Shown here piece after piece: positions 1 to 10,751 of a stretch of DNA of 64,000 nt. The translations under genes and the position numbers were made by a program. The notes below the pieces were generated by a model. It saw only the letters and a program-made list of their open reading frames with translations. It searched no databases and had not been told where the DNA came from. This DNA comes from Prostheceraeus crozeri. Its lineage: Eukaryota > Platyhelminthes > Polycladida > Euryleptidae. Position 1 is the first letter of the stretch, and the number at the start of each line of letters is the position of its first letter. The DNA lies in contig CAJQUW010001733.1 of NCBI GenBank assembly GCA_907163375.1, forward strand, positions 310,001-374,000. The letters run 5' to 3'.

Positions 1-480
1 TGTCCATGTGTTTTTCTATGCTGCATCAGATACCCTCAGTCCCTCGTGCTGCCTCGCCTGGATTATTGCATCCATTGGCTTCGTCGACTGCAAACTGTGC
101 TTCATGCCTCTGCACGCATTATTTACGACTCCAGTCGCGTCTCAGAGGTTACTCCTCTCTTTGAAGTGTCAATCCAGGAGAGGATTGCGTACCGTCTGGC
201 TGTGATCGTGCACTCTTTAGACAAGTTATGGCTCCTTCATACGTGCCTCACGTACCTCATCGTCACGATCCAAAGCGTTTACTCGCTCCCTGACTGGTCG
301 CGTCTGCGATCGGCGACCCTGTCCGCCCCGCGTGTTCGCCATCCAACAATCGGGGGCCGTTCGTTCCCGTACCCATAGTTATGTCACCAGTGTGGAGAAT
401 CGTCGAGCATTCAGTGCTCCACTGAGGAGGTTCCTGCTCCAGTCACATACATGAACTCTATCGATACTTTCACTTTAGTT
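1..480 (+). mobile_element. LINE 3' fragment (CR1/L2-like), broken
   Basis: The forward frame from about position 46 reads LPRLDYCIHWLRRLQTVLH followed by ASARIIYDSSRVSEVTPLF. This matches the region after the reverse transcriptase in CR1/L2/Jockey-type non-LTR retrotransposons, where LDYCN, then a run of Q/L/A-rich helix, then the ITP/VTP motif occur. Downstream the frame shifts, and the expected tail (LRSA...PR...GGRSF) is spread over neighbouring frames, so the copy is dead. The 5' part lies off the left edge. The coding match fades near 480, followed by A/T-rich sequence that could be its 3' UTR. The clade assignment is inferred from motif style only. Confidence 0.7.
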
Positions 481-1646
481 AATTGACTCTGATCTTGTAA
501 AGTGACATAGAAAATTCTGATATAATGTCACTGAATTATAATTCAATAATGATAATTGATTAAATAATGATTACATTGACCCTTTGCCTGATGAAGCTTC
601 AACTTTCTTTAATTCTTCCTTCATAAAGTTTTCAGTCGTAATATAGATAACCAAGGATGTGTTAAAATTCCAGATGCGATTTTCTCGGAAGAGGAAGGCA
701 ATCTCCGAATTGTCGAAGCCTGCCTACAAATTTCAAAGTAAGTTTTGTTTTGTGATATTTGGACAGTGCATTCGTAGCACGCACTGTTTTGCAAGTTCCA
801 TCGTACAGTAAAGGAAGAATATTCTCATGTGCTTCACAGTAAGGCTGTGCGTAGCGACTCTTTCAAAGTAGCATCCAACGGCTATAAATTCAGTAACATA
901 ATCAAGTGTTTTGTGAATATCGTCTCCTAGATGCGGTACTGTCCAGGTCAAACAAGTTGGGATACACTCTCTTGATTGCTACAAAACTGTACCTCAGCTG
1001 GATCTGATAACCTGTGTGTCACAAATAGCTTGGATAAAGGAAGTTCAATATACGAGTAGCTGCAATGGAGAAATTGTGACATGGGAGGTGCTAGCACGTT
1101 GACATAGTTTGCACAGTCGTTGACCATCGATCAAAGTTGACAATGTTATTAAAAGTAGCTATTCAAGTATAAAGTAGCAATCTGTTGCATTTATTACAAA
1201 CAATTTCTGTTCATTTATTTATAAAGTTATATAGGAATTTGCTTATACGCCAGTTCACAGCGCGATGATCAACACGCGCTTTCTCTTGAGCAGATCAGGG
1301 CATCTGAAATCCTCATAAGACTCATTTCTTCTTTAGATAGATGCTTGACTTCCTTTCACAATTGACCAATAAGCTTCAATTATTGTTCCGTGTTTTTTCA
1401 ACTCTTAACAAATAGGCCTGTATGTAATGGATTGTTTTTCATATTCAGAATAAATGCAATATGCACAGGTGCTTTTCTATCTGAAACCTTTTCATGGGAT
1501 GGTATTGGGCGCCTGTAGGCCTATGTCCAAGCGCTACTATCAGTAGAATGGCGAACATTTATCTCACAGTAATTATTCAGGCTGCAATGAGCTCTAACCT
1601 TGTTACTCCGCACAAGCGGGAACTTCGAGTAAGCGGGAGAGAAATC
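481..1646. other. Unassigned A/T-rich DNA
   Basis: No supported gene. The first ~100 bases may be the LINE 3' UTR. Short open frames here have no recognisable motif. Confidence 0.4.
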
Positions 1647-1843
1647 TCGCTCCCTAGTCGTCCTGCTTATCCGGAGTGCACTGTATTTCTTGCAGAGTAA
1701 GCATCTACTTGTCATACACTTTCACATGAGTGGTAGTTTTCATTCATTTCGCTCCCAAGCCGTCCCGTATTCGGAGTGCACTGCATTTCTTCAATGCGAT
1801 TGAGCATCTACTTGTCTTACACTTTCAGATGAGTGGTAGTTCA
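1647..1843. repeat. Two-copy tandem duplication, unit ~102 bp
   Basis: Two imperfect copies lie side by side. Each runs from TCGCTCCC through CGGAGTGCACTG and GCATCTACTTGTC to GAGTGGTAGTT. They differ by scattered substitutions and short indels, which points to an old duplication. Confidence 0.75.
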
Positions 1844-2554
1844 GGGTCTCTCTTTATAACAAGAACGTGTAGTGACCTCGCAACAGATTCTTGGAATTTA
1901 TAACAACTAAGTTCCTCTCCGGATAGTGTATGCAATTTTTCTTCGTTCATTTGTTTCGAACGATCACTCATATGATGATCTGTAAATGCTTTCTATATAA
2001 TATCGAAGGCAATGCCTGCAGTCAATACCTCAAATCATCTTCATAATCAATGTGTCATCATTTCTTCATCGGAAAGACTTGGAGTTTTTCTATCTAAGCT
2101 ATTTGTGACAGGCGGAAGATCTGATCTGGCAGTTTTTTAGTCAAGGGTGGGATTCAAAGCAACATGGCGTGTTTTAAAACGTTTTTTCGTTATTTTAGAA
2201 AAGTAATTATAAATGACATTTACTTCTGTAAACTGATAAATATTTGCATTAATGACATATTCTCGGTTGTCATAAGTGTATTTTTTTCATTTGATAGTCG
2301 CTAATGTCACATTCATGTACTAATACTCTACCTGATGTGCACATTTGTTTAAGGCTACAGTATGTTGTACTTCACTCGAGAAGATAGGGTTTCTAAATGA
2401 TAAGGTGCATTGTCGGGGAAGAAACGGCCGTGCCATGTACATGTTTTTTAGGATGAGTTTTATTCTAAAGTAAACTAAAAGCAAATAAGCGTTTATTCAT
2501 AACAAAAACGACCCCCAATTAAGAATCGGAGGAGGTCCAAAATCAATTGCAAAG
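1844..2554. other. Unassigned DNA left of the Harbinger element
   Basis: A/T-rich, with no coding or structural signal that I can support. Confidence 0.4.
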
Positions 2555-2942
2555 TTAGGGCCGTATGCACCAACAGTTAACCGCGCGGTTAATACGCTAA
2601 TCGCACGGTTAACTTTTAATCTAACCAACGGTGGTATGCACCAATAAATAACTATGGTTAACTCTGACTTCATCCTTCAGGTTAATGTTTCGTATGCACC
2701 AACTTATCCATCAGGATAACCGCGCAGTTAACTGCAAACTTAACCAGCGAAATATAACCACGCTGAGGGGGTGGGTTAAAGCTGTGGATAAGACGAACAT
2801 TGTTTGTATCGACCAATCACTGAAGTAGAATATGATAATTGTCTGACGTTGACATGAAAGGAACGAAAAATCCTTAGAACTTCAGTCAGACAGCAGTATT
2901 TCGATCATTCACCGATAAAGCTATAGACTCACCATTATATGC

Positions 2943-3750
2943 ATGCAAATGAAAATAGATCCATTTGAGCATTATGATTATCTTAACCAGCTTTCACAAA
3001 TTGGAACGCGCTCAAAGAGAATAATTGCAAAACTCGTCCCGATAGAATATTGGATTCGTCTGGCGAAGAAGAATTTAGACAACGATTTCGTTTTACTAAT
3101 GCGACTTTTTGTTATCTGGTTCAACTATTTCAATACAGCTTGCAGAATAGTTCGTGTGTCTAATGTTATTGCTCTTGCTGCTCGTCGGTTTATTCAACGG
3201 CACTACTGCAGTTTAGTGCACCCTCTTTTACCCCTACTGCAGTTTAGTGCACCCTAAAATGCATGTGAGAACAACATGATTTAATCAACAGAATGAATGC
3301 CGTTCGTTCTTCCCTATAGTTATGAGTGTCTTTGTGTCTTCGTCTTCGCACATTACACCGAGCGCGCGCTTCGGTGTAATGTGCGTAGTCATCGTTTGCG
3401 GGAGAATGCGCCGTTGTTTTAGGGTGCACTAAACTGCAGTAGGCGCGTTTCCGTCTCTTTCATAGAGGGTGCACTTTCAGTAGTGCCTTATTCAACTCCC
3501 ATCTGTACAAGAGCGCCAAGAAATTGCCGCCGATTTTTTCCAAAAACACAGATTTCCTGGAGTTGTCGGAGTTGTGGATGACACTCATGTGAAAATAGAC
3601 AACATCTGTATCGGAGCTTTATCGCAGCAGAAAAGACCATTTTTCGATCAATGTACTGCCTCAGCCGGAGTGAAGTTCCTCGCCCGTTGTCGAGTCATGC
3701 TGTCCTATTGTCTTTCTGAGGGAGACTTCACTTTTTATCCTCTGAGCTGA
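2943..3750 (+). pseudogene. Harbinger-type DDE transposase remnant, split by a nested MITE
   Basis: The + frame from 2943 reads through AALAARRFIQ and is then interrupted at 3199. The same frame resumes at 3497 as LPSVQERQEIAADFF, then HRFPGVVGVVDDTHVKID, and stops at 3750. The motif F-P-G-V-V-G-x-x-D-x-T-H-V is the first catalytic Asp segment of the Harbinger/HARBI1 DDE nuclease. The N-terminal part does not clearly resemble a full transposase, and the rest of the catalytic core (second Asp, Glu) is absent, so this cannot be active. Because the two halves are in frame once the insert and one duplicated 9-mer are set aside, the MITE must have landed while the reading frame was still open or only recently closed. 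Confidence 0.75.
3199..3487. mobile_element. Nested MITE (Mutator-like?) with 9-bp target duplication
   Basis: A 289-bp element inserted in the Harbinger transposase. Its ends are inverted (GGCACTACTGCAGTTTAGTG at the left, CACTTTCAGTAGTGCC at the right). The 9-mer TTATTCAAC flanks it exactly at 3190-3198 and 3488-3496. A second internal inverted pair (CTACTGCAGTTTAGTGCACC at 3234, its complement ending at 3442) and a central hairpin around 3346-3387 make it strongly self-complementary. A 9-bp duplication suggests a Mutator-type source but no coding part is left to prove it. Confidence 0.85.
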
Positions 3751-3985
3751 CGTAGAATGATAGCGTAATTACTATAAATAGAACTATTACGCTAAAACGT
3801 CACACTTCATGATGGATAAATTAACCATCGATGGTTTACTATCCATCGAGGATTAAACTTGGTGCATATCGCCTGCGTTTTAAATATAGCCATCTGGTTA
3901 ACAAACCATAGGTTAAATCTGTGGCTAAGCTATTGTTGGTGCATACGGCCCTTAGTCGTTAACTAACATGACAACACGACAAAAT

Positions 3986-4198
3986 TCAAAATGAAACTTG
4001 TATTGCATCATTATACATTTTGGTACAATAGAAAATAAAGCTATTTCGTTTACGCTGTGTTCGAACACGAGGTAGCAACAATCTGTTGGTACGACTTGAG
4101 TGTGGCGGAATCAAGGTTCTAAGAACATGATCTTTACACGAAAGGATATCATTGAACAATTTCAGAGACAACGATCGTCTGCGAACATCACGATTCAA
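3986..4198 (-). mobile_element. LINE C-terminal tail fragment
   Basis: The - strand frame reads RRRSLSLKLFNDILSCKDHV, then SSRTNRLLLPRVRTQRKRNS and FIFYCTKMYND. This is the extreme C-terminus typical of Jockey/CR1-like LINEs (L...LP..RT.R..NSF...IKLYN). Only the tail remains, a common result of 5' truncation. Confidence 0.7.
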
Positions 4199-4950
4199 AA
4201 TATCACATTTTTACCATGAATGATGCGGAAGGCTCGCTTACAAATCAAATTCAATTTATTATCAAAAGCATGACCTGGATTTATGAAAACTTGAGAAGCA
4301 TAATCATTTAGTGACTGCAGGATAGCAAAAAAGATAGAAACGAGCTGATCATGTGTCAAAATAGATTACGATGTACGAAAAATGTACAATCTCCGATATA
4401 ACATTGTAAGCATGGTCATAAAACCTCGTTTTCCAGCATGTTTTTAAAATGTGCTTTCTGGCATGCTGTAAACAGTGACTTAAAATATGCTGTAATTCAG
4501 ATCCCAATAGTCACTGAGTTGAACTTGATACGTGACATGATGCAAGTGATGCAGTAATTAACGCAGATTAATGCAAGTGAGCCAGTAATCCTACTGTTCA
4601 TGAATTGCTAGATTGGCGAATGTAAAAGTGTAGCAGACTCCAAAGAAATTGAGTCCAACATGTCCAATTTATCGAAAACATCAATTTCAAGTTTTTTCGA
4701 ACTGTCATCCAGGCAAATGCCCTCATATCAAAACTTTTTGTGCCCTCTTAAAGTCTGGGAGCTGGGGCATTCATACCAATAGCGGTTTTTCCGATGATTC
4801 TTGGAAAAAATTGACTCGACATGATTTTTAGATTGACTTATATGATGTTGGAAAGAATCAGGAATATTTTGATGTTAAACGATTATATAATTGATGTACT
4901 ATACAAAATTATTCGGTCAGCATCCACTAACGATCTTCAGGTAAAAAAAA
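4199..4950. other. Unassigned DNA
   Basis: No gene, RNA or repeat recognised. It is A/T-rich with short open frames lacking motifs. Confidence 0.35.
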
Positions 4951-5074
4951 ATTGCCGAATGGCTTTATTTTTTCTTGTTAAACGGACATTTGTTATTTTT
5001 TCGAAAAATTCCATAGCATAAAATAAATAGCATAATTGTCCTTTTAACAAGAAAAAATAAAACCATTCGGCAAT
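4951..5074. mobile_element. Short foldback MITE
   Basis: Arms of about 38 bp (ATTGCCGAATGGCTTTATTT at 4951 and its near-perfect complement ending at 5074) surround a ~48-bp A/T-rich loop. This is the form of a small foldback MITE. No clear target duplication was found. Confidence 0.7.
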
Positions 5075-5106
5075 ATTTGAAACAGAAAAACGTTTCTTCA
5101 TCAACC

Positions 5107-5455
5107 AATTGTACTCTCACCAACTGTACCTTGAATAAAAGCGATTTGTGCAATCAGAAAAATATCATCTACCAAATCACATGCAACAAATGTAGAAAAT
5201 TTACATCGGTAGTACCATCAGATCTTTTCACCATCGCTACAAAGAACATTTAACAACAAAAACATCCTCAGTTTATAAACATATTCAAAACTGTCACATC
5301 AACAACTTTAATCTTACGTGCTCAATTCTTGCCTATGATAATCTCAATACTAATATCCGTTTACGTGAATCATTTTTCATCAAAAAAATTGCAGCCCTCT
5401 ATTAACAACAAAAATGAACTCGACAGTTATCGAAACTTCCTTTTCTACTAACCTT
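5107..5455 (+). mobile_element. GIY-YIG endonuclease fragment, Penelope-like element (fossil)
   Basis: The + frame reads NQKNIIYQITCNKCRKF, the start of a GIY-YIG nuclease as found at the C-terminus of Penelope-like retroelements. Pieces downstream correspond to the usual KHIQ.CH, ILAYDN and LRESFFIKKLQPSINNKNE segments. The copy is broken in a few places and has no reverse transcriptase attached. It ends close to the 3' end of the neighbouring opposite-strand LINE. Confidence 0.65.
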
Positions 5456-5635
5456 CTTTCATGCAGTTACCTCCGTTATTCCTTTTATATTTCTGTACTC
5501 TTACATAAACTATTAGTCATGTCAATTTCTATTGCTATTGGTAAATTGTAGCCCAGTACTACCTTCCCCATATAATAATAATGCTTTATTCGTCAATACA
5601 AAAGCGGTATGACATGCATGAGTACAAGACAGATT

Positions 5636-6160
5636 TCACGTGAATTTTGAAAATTTTACAAAGCTCTTGTTATACAGTGCTGAATTTCTGCGAAAAGGTA
5701 GCAATACACGATGGTTTCGAACAATACGGGAGCTATTGCGCACTTTAGAAAATGTTGACAGCGGATGCTTGACAACATTGTTGCTAATCCTTTTGACAAG
5801 TTCAATACATCTACGATCAAGCACTTCACGAAGTGAAGGCCGATCACGACTATTGGACCAACGCACTGCTAATTTATACAATCTTTCAAGCTTCTGAAAA
5901 TGTTTGGCACTGATGTCACAGATGACCGGCCAACTAAAGTGCGTGTGACAAAGTACAAAACTTTCAAAGGCTTTCCAGACAACTGTACCGGTGTTCCTAT
6001 TAACACGTAAACGGCGAACAAGTGACATAGCTTTACAGCAGCGACGATATAGTACAGAAAAGTGAGTGTCCCAATGCAAGTCAGAAGAGAAATGAAATCC
6101 AAGGATCTTGGTGCAGTTTACTTGAGAGATAGATATACCATCCAACATAATGTCAGTCAT
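5636..6160 (-). pseudogene. LINE RT thumb and C-terminal tail
   Basis: The frame reads CTKILGFHFSSDLHWDTHFS, a typical 'LG..ID..L.W..H' motif after the RT palm, then LRRL...KAFE and HFQKLERLYKLAVRW, ending in a basic tail with NSALYNKSFVKF. It closes the LINE. Confidence 0.8.
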
Positions 6161-6885
6161 TGGGGGAAGATTAGCGCCCAGGAGGAGAACAAACGAAAGT
6201 CATCAGGTAAACTTGAGATCTCACCATGCGAGTTAAAGGACAACATAGTTACATCATCAGCGTAAACAACAGTGTCATTATTTACAAATTCAGGAATGTC
6301 ATCAATAAATAAGGAAAACAAACGTGGTCCCAAAATGCAACCTTGTGGAACTCCACTAGAGATGGGGCACCACACAGACACAACATCATTCGATACAACA
6401 CGCTGGAAACGATCAGACAGAAAATTATGTATGAAATTAGTAGCAAGGGGAGAAGAGTGAAAGTGATCGCGAAGGGTTTCAAGAAGCTTGCAGTGGCTGA
6501 CAGTGTCAAAAGCTTTTCTAAGGTCAATGGGAATGAGGGAAAAATAGTTATCAGAGTGAGCGGAAATGTGTTGTAGGATGGAGAGCCTAATTGCAATCAA
6601 AGCGTTGGTACAACCACCAAAGCTATTGGGCAAGAAGCCAAACTGCCTTTGGTGAATGCTTCGGTTCAGTCCGGAGAGAAGGATTTTGTCACGAATCAAC
6701 CTTTCTAACACCTTGCTGGGAAAAGGGAGGATAGATATTGGACGAAAATCATCGCTGTCTTTCTTGCGAATGGGAAGAATGTTGGCGTACTTCCAAAGAC
6801 GCGGGAAAAAGCCAGTTTGGATGCACTTGTTGTATAGAAAAGCTAGAGGACATGCTAGCAGATCAGCAAAGGTTCTATAAAACAA
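6157..6885 (-). pseudogene. LINE reverse transcriptase domain
   Basis: Motifs in order: ANILPIRKKDSDDFRPISIL, FGFLPNSFGGCTNALIAI, IDLRKAFDTVSH, SSGVPQGCILGPRLFSLFI and VVYADDVTMLSF. The catalytic Asp of block A (D in DLRKAFD) and the YADD box are both kept. The fragment ends shortly after YADD, where the frame changes to the tail at 5636-6160. Confidence 0.9.
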
Positions 6886-6932
6886 ACCAGGGATGCCATC
6901 TGGCCCAGGCGAATTTTATTTACATCTCCTGA

Positions 6933-7304
6933 TCATTTGAGTGACACAGGCTTCAGAAACAGACAAATCATCTGATGAATGAGTGATATCATCAGACGCT
7001 GAAAATTGTTGAATATCAGGAGGAGCAAAAGTACTATAAAATTTGTCATTGAGTGAGTTGACTTCAGTAGCGTCAAGACTGGGAGGAGCGGAATGTTTTC
7101 CTGAGAGTTAATGGATTTCCAAGTTTCTTTCGGAGAAGAGTGATTGTAGGAGAAATAACGTGACCTTGACTTGGCTAATTCAGAAGTGAATTTTTCACGA
7201 AGACTAAGGACTTTACCATAATTTCCTCTGCTAAGGGCGCGATCTCTAGCATCAGACAGGGCTTTAAGGGAAGGAGTTAACCAGGGAGGGTCTGAGCTAC
7301 GCAT
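6933..7304 (-). pseudogene. LINE linker between endonuclease and RT
   Basis: The frame reads PPWLTPSLKALSDARDRALS, then KSRSRYFSYNHSSPKETWKSIN. The PW-[LM]-T...L......RD.....R pattern and the K...W..IN motif are the usual bridge between endonuclease and RT in CR1/Jockey LINEs. Confidence 0.8.
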
Positions 7305-7378
7305 GCGGACAGTCTTCTCGGGGAAAAAGGTGTGATAGAGGAACAGGAAAAATGCCTGGAGCTGGTCAGTTAGGACAT

Positions 7379-8200
7379 CTATGTCATCAATAAATAGAAA
7401 GGATTCATACCAGTCAACTGAAGAAAGAACTTCACAGCATTGCGCAAAAGACGTATGAGTGCAACAGCGAAATTTGACTTTGGTGATAGTGGGAGGGCAT
7501 GATTGGGAAGGCTTGACAAGAATACCTCGGTGATCAGATCTACATAAAGGAGACAGAAAAACAGGTGCAAAATACTGAGGCTGACTAGACGCGACTCTAT
7601 ATCAAGAACATTATTGCCTCTTGGAGGCAAGTGAATCAATTGTGACAAATTATTACACGTTAGAAACTCATCAAAAACGTGACGTAAGTCATTAATATCC
7701 CCTACGATAACATTATGACCACAAGTAGAGCTATCGACAAAATTCTGCAAAGAGGCTAACAGAATGTCATGCGCCTTAACTTTACCCCAGTAAGGGTGAT
7801 AAATGACACACAGATTCAGATCAAAATCGCTAATCGAACAGACTAGGAGATTCGATTTGATGCCATCAATGAAACTGTTACTCACAACAGAGACACAAAA
7901 ATTGGATCTGTGGTATATTGCTACACCACCTCCTCCGGAGTCCCGATCTTGTCGAAGGATTTTGTAGCCTGGTATTGAGATGGAAGCGTCGGACGTTGTG
8001 TTATTCAGCCATGTCTCTGTGATGCAAATCAAGTCAGGGTTCGATTCATTGACTCTGATCTTGAGATTGTCAACCTTGTTAAACAGGGATCGGGCATTAA
8101 ACAAAAGGATCGAGGGGACGGCTGTTGGGGAACGTTTTGGTTGACGAGGTTTCACAGACCATGGATTCCTTAATAGTATTAACTTCCTTAATAGATTCAC
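7379..8200 (-). pseudogene. LINE endonuclease domain (EEP/APE type)
   Basis: Motifs in order: SILLFNARSLFNKVDNL, PDLICITETWLNN, GGGGVAIYHRSN, CVIYHPYWGK and NVIVGDIN (family usual GDFN). These are the catalytic landmarks of the apurinic-like endonuclease that nicks the target for LINE integration. The frame continues past the recognisable part but loses the conserved C-terminal SDH segment, consistent with a frameshift near the end. It belongs to the LINE at 5575-8210. Confidence 0.85.
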
Positions 8201-8210
8201 TTTTTCAATT

Positions 8211-8943
8211 CACTATCCGACTTTTAATGATTCTGATAGTTTTCATTTTTATCGAAAGTCAGGGATAAAGGGATGCTTTGCTATGGAAATTTGAACTCAA
8301 GCTTATGATTTGAAATTAATCCTGCAAAATTTCTAGACACGCTTGTCCTTTTGAGATGAAGTTCCTTTTAATGCTATTGCATGATAATGCTTATCAAAGT
8401 TTTAATTATTATACTCATGGTATTGACAAGATAAAGGCAGTGATGCGAGAAATGTGTTTGCTGTTTCAAGCCAGAAAGTGTACATGATCATTAAAAACAA
8501 AGGCGATTAGGTGCTTATACACGCCAAATGTGAACTGTGAGCTACCCTTCACACTTCTAGCGAGCGAGCGGTAGTGACCCTTCTTCCGTATTTCCCGAAT
8601 TTCAAGTTTCCCATCCCGGCCACTACTAAGGAATCCATGCACAGACACTGAAGGATTGAAGGGGAGTCTCGTGCACAGTGGTCGGTAAATTTGGTCGACG
8701 GCAGTTAGGGAGAAGCAGACGATGGAACCAAAGCACTCTCCGAGTCTTACGCAAGATTGGGTAATCATGTCAAAGGTTCAGCAGGTCCGCACGAGAGTAT
8801 TGCAGCCGAGATGACATCCGAGAGGGAGAGACCAAGGAAATGTAACAGGCAGGCAGCAGGAATGCGATGATGGGGATGAGACAAGAAAGTAAGCGTGGAA
8901 CATTGCGTGCAGTTGAATGAGTCATCGGTAAAAAAATGAATTT
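8211..8943. other. Unassigned DNA between LINE and Penelope insert
   Basis: Open frames exist on the - strand (for example 8466-8768) but show no family motif. TGAAGTTGAGTTGTAATC at the right end (8944-8961) is one copy of the duplication flanking the next element. Confidence 0.35.
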
Positions 8944-9062
8944 TGAAGTTGAGTTGTAATCGAAGCAATGTCTGTCGTTGATGAATTTGTACACCGCAAA
9001 CACAACTATTCTCGAAATCATAATTTATTGAAAGTTAAAATAAGTCAAAGGAAAAAAGTTAA

Positions 9063-9097
9063 CACCCGAACGTCTTCGCCGGCTCTTCTCAAGGGTG
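9063..9097 (-). ncRNA. Hammerhead-ribozyme-like motif (degenerate), inverted arm
   Basis: Read on the - strand: CACCC, TTGAGAA, AGCC/GGC helix, GAA, then TTC and GGGTG. CACCC and GGGTG pair as stem I. It is the mirror copy of the motif at 9743-9777. Hammerhead motifs are known in Penelope-like terminal repeats; this core departs from CTGATGA and is probably inactive. Confidence 0.45.
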
Positions 9098-9742
9098 GAC
9101 ATCGGTTAACTGACAATAATACACTAATGCAATCGACACTGACACAGTGAAATGACAACAACTCAAAAGGACGGAATGACGGACAGAACTAACATAGAAA
9201 TCTACCAAGGCAAAGCAAGAGAGAAAATGAATTGTTTCTGGATACATAAAGCAGGTTTGTACATAGTACGAGATCTATTTCTGTTCGTTCTCTGAAGGAT
9301 GAGTTGGCCTTCGAGTGTAAGGTCTGGTTGTGGATGCAGCTACGTGGGCCGCACTCAACGTGATTTGTCTGCCAGAGTGTCTGAGCATCTCAGCATGGAT
9401 ATACTCTTGTGGTTTTCGTCCTCGCTCAAAGTCTTTGCCAGATAGCGCTGTTACCAGGCATGTTATGTCCTGTAACCTTTTTGACAAGTCTGTTCCTCCA
9501 GTCAGTCATTTTTCTGTACTGGCTCATTCTGACTCTGTTTTTCTTCTAAGCATTTTGGAGGCATTACTGATAAAATTGTACAAACCTGCTTTATGTATCC
9601 AGAAACAATTCATTTTCTCTCTTGCTTTGCCTTGGCAGATTTCTATGTTAGTTCTGTCCTTCATTCCGTCCTTTTGAGTTGTTGTCATTTCACTGTGTCA
9701 GTGTCGATTGCATTAGTGTATTATTGTCAGTTAACCGGTGTC

Positions 9743-9777
9743 CACCCTTGAGAAGAGCCGGCGAAAACGTTCGGGTG
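9743..9777 (+). ncRNA. Hammerhead-ribozyme-like motif (degenerate)
   Basis: Order on the + strand: CACCC (stem I), TTGAGAA in the CTGATGA position, AGCC/GGC helix (stem II), GAAAAC, a very short stem III, TTC, then GGGTG (stem I return). The layout matches the type I hammerheads with tiny stem III reported from Penelope-like elements, but the core is imperfect. Confidence 0.45.
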
Positions 9778-9925
9778 TTAACTTTTTTCCTTTGACTTAT
9801 TTTAACTTTCAATAAATTATGATTTCGAGAATAGTTGTGTTTCCGGTGTACAAATTCATCAACGACAGACATTGTTTCAATTATTTGAAAAGTCGTTTGC
9901 CTCAATCTGAAGTTGAGTTGTAATC

Positions 9926-10429
9926 CGCAAATCTTTGATGAAAATAAATTGCATAGCGATGTTGTCCAACCTTAGAGGAAAAGAATGATATAAAAATTGT
10001 CAGAGAACGATACCAGAAAGTGGTCAAGATTCACGTAAAGTCAAATTGCACACGCGGAAACTGAACAGAGCGCCTGTAGACACAACCGTCTGCTACGAAG
10101 TCCGATGATGTTATGATCATCATCATCTTTCATCTTAATATTTCATTGATATCAATCATTTTGCCTATCCTATCTTGCCAGACCCTACTTGAATTAAGTT
10201 AAACTATGTTTTATGTTTGAATTGCTCACATGGCACTACTAACCCTTTATTGAATTTCTTTCTTTTTTTACCTGAACATCATAGAACAACAACATGACTA
10301 ATCAGGGCCTTTTCACCAGATTGACTTAATTAAGACATCACCTCGACGGTAGTTATGGTGACATCGTTGTATGAATACTTGTTTGACAACAACAATGGAA
10401 ATTAGACGAAATACACAGTTATCAACGGG
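9926..10429. other. Unassigned DNA
   Basis: No gene or repeat recognised. Confidence 0.35.
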
Positions 10430-10625
10430 TGTGAAGTTAGCGGAACCATTTTTTATTACAATCTGATTGTATTCGGAACATCTTCTACTTTATCAATTTC
10501 ATCCTCCTTATCACGAATCCGGTCTCCGATTCCACAAATTCGCAGTCGTTCTTTAAGAAATTAAAGTTTGCAGAAAAAGTGGTTCCGCTGTGAAATCTGA
10601 CAATGAAGTTGGCGGAACCATTTAT
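10430..10625 (+). repeat. Dispersed MITE-like repeat, copy 1
   Basis: Begins GAAGTTAGCGGAACCATTTT and ends with GTGGTTCCGCTGTGAAATCT followed by another AAGTTGGCGGAACCA, so the ends are inverted. A second diverged copy lies at 32370-32550 on the - strand, sharing CTTCTACTTTATCA and CACAAATTCGCAGT among others. No coding content. Confidence 0.7.
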
Positions 10626-10751
10626 TCATCCTAAGAATTTCTCAGTAAAATCTGCCTATTCGTTGAGATAGTTGTCTGTGCGGAAGGTCAATCATAATGA
10701 ATCCAAAAGAAGAATCTCATCCAATTTTATTATAAAATACTCACAAGTTCA

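Larger units (their letters stand above)
2558..3951 (+). mobile_element. PIF/Harbinger DNA transposon, TTA target duplication, defective
   Basis: Terminal inverted repeats begin GGGCCGTATGCACCAAC and end GTTGGTGCATACGGCCC. They are flanked by TTA on both sides (2555-2557 and 3952-3954), the 3-bp duplication typical of PIF/Harbinger. The word GTATGCACCAA recurs near 2563, 2635 and 2692, and many GGTTAA/TTAACC words follow, which looks like an array of subterminal transposase-binding sites. The interior carries a Harbinger-type transposase piece on the + strand (separate entry) interrupted by a second, younger element at 3199-3487. At 1394 bp it is far shorter than an autonomous Harbinger, and no second Myb-like ORF is visible. 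It is therefore a decayed or internally deleted copy. Confidence 0.87.
5575..8210 (-). mobile_element. CR1/L2-like LINE, near full length, broken
   Basis: On the - strand, reading from 8200 down to 5575, the order is an endonuclease (EEP type), a linker, a reverse transcriptase and a C-terminal tail, as in CR1/L2/Jockey-group LINEs. The 3' end on the - strand finishes in an ATT-type microsatellite just after an AATAAA-like word, typical of this group. The protein is carried by four consecutive frames (8200-7379, 7304-6933, 6885-6157, 6160-5636), so at least three frame breaks separate them. The RT retains YADD, so decay is moderate. The upstream limit near 8200 is where coding similarity stops; an ORF1 was not recognised. 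Confidence 0.88.
8962..9907 (+). mobile_element. Penelope-like element 3' end with inverted tail copy (fossil)
   Basis: A 946-bp insertion is flanked by the 18-mer TGAAGTTGAGTTGTAATC at 8944-8961 and 9908-9925, a target duplication. The centre (9290-9600, + strand) encodes the end of a GIY-YIG nuclease (YVGRTQRDLSARVSEHL) and the downstream LEALLIKLYKPALCIQKQF segment characteristic of Penelope-like elements. The last ~310 bp (9578-9880) is repeated in inverted orientation at 8962-9262, giving the outward-facing terminal structure known for this family. It lacks a reverse transcriptase and carries several breaks. Confidence 0.85.

Noticed and set aside
8466-8768. 100-residue - strand frame considered as an NHL-repeat or LDL-type fragment
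   Set aside because: No repeat period or conserved residues could be shown.
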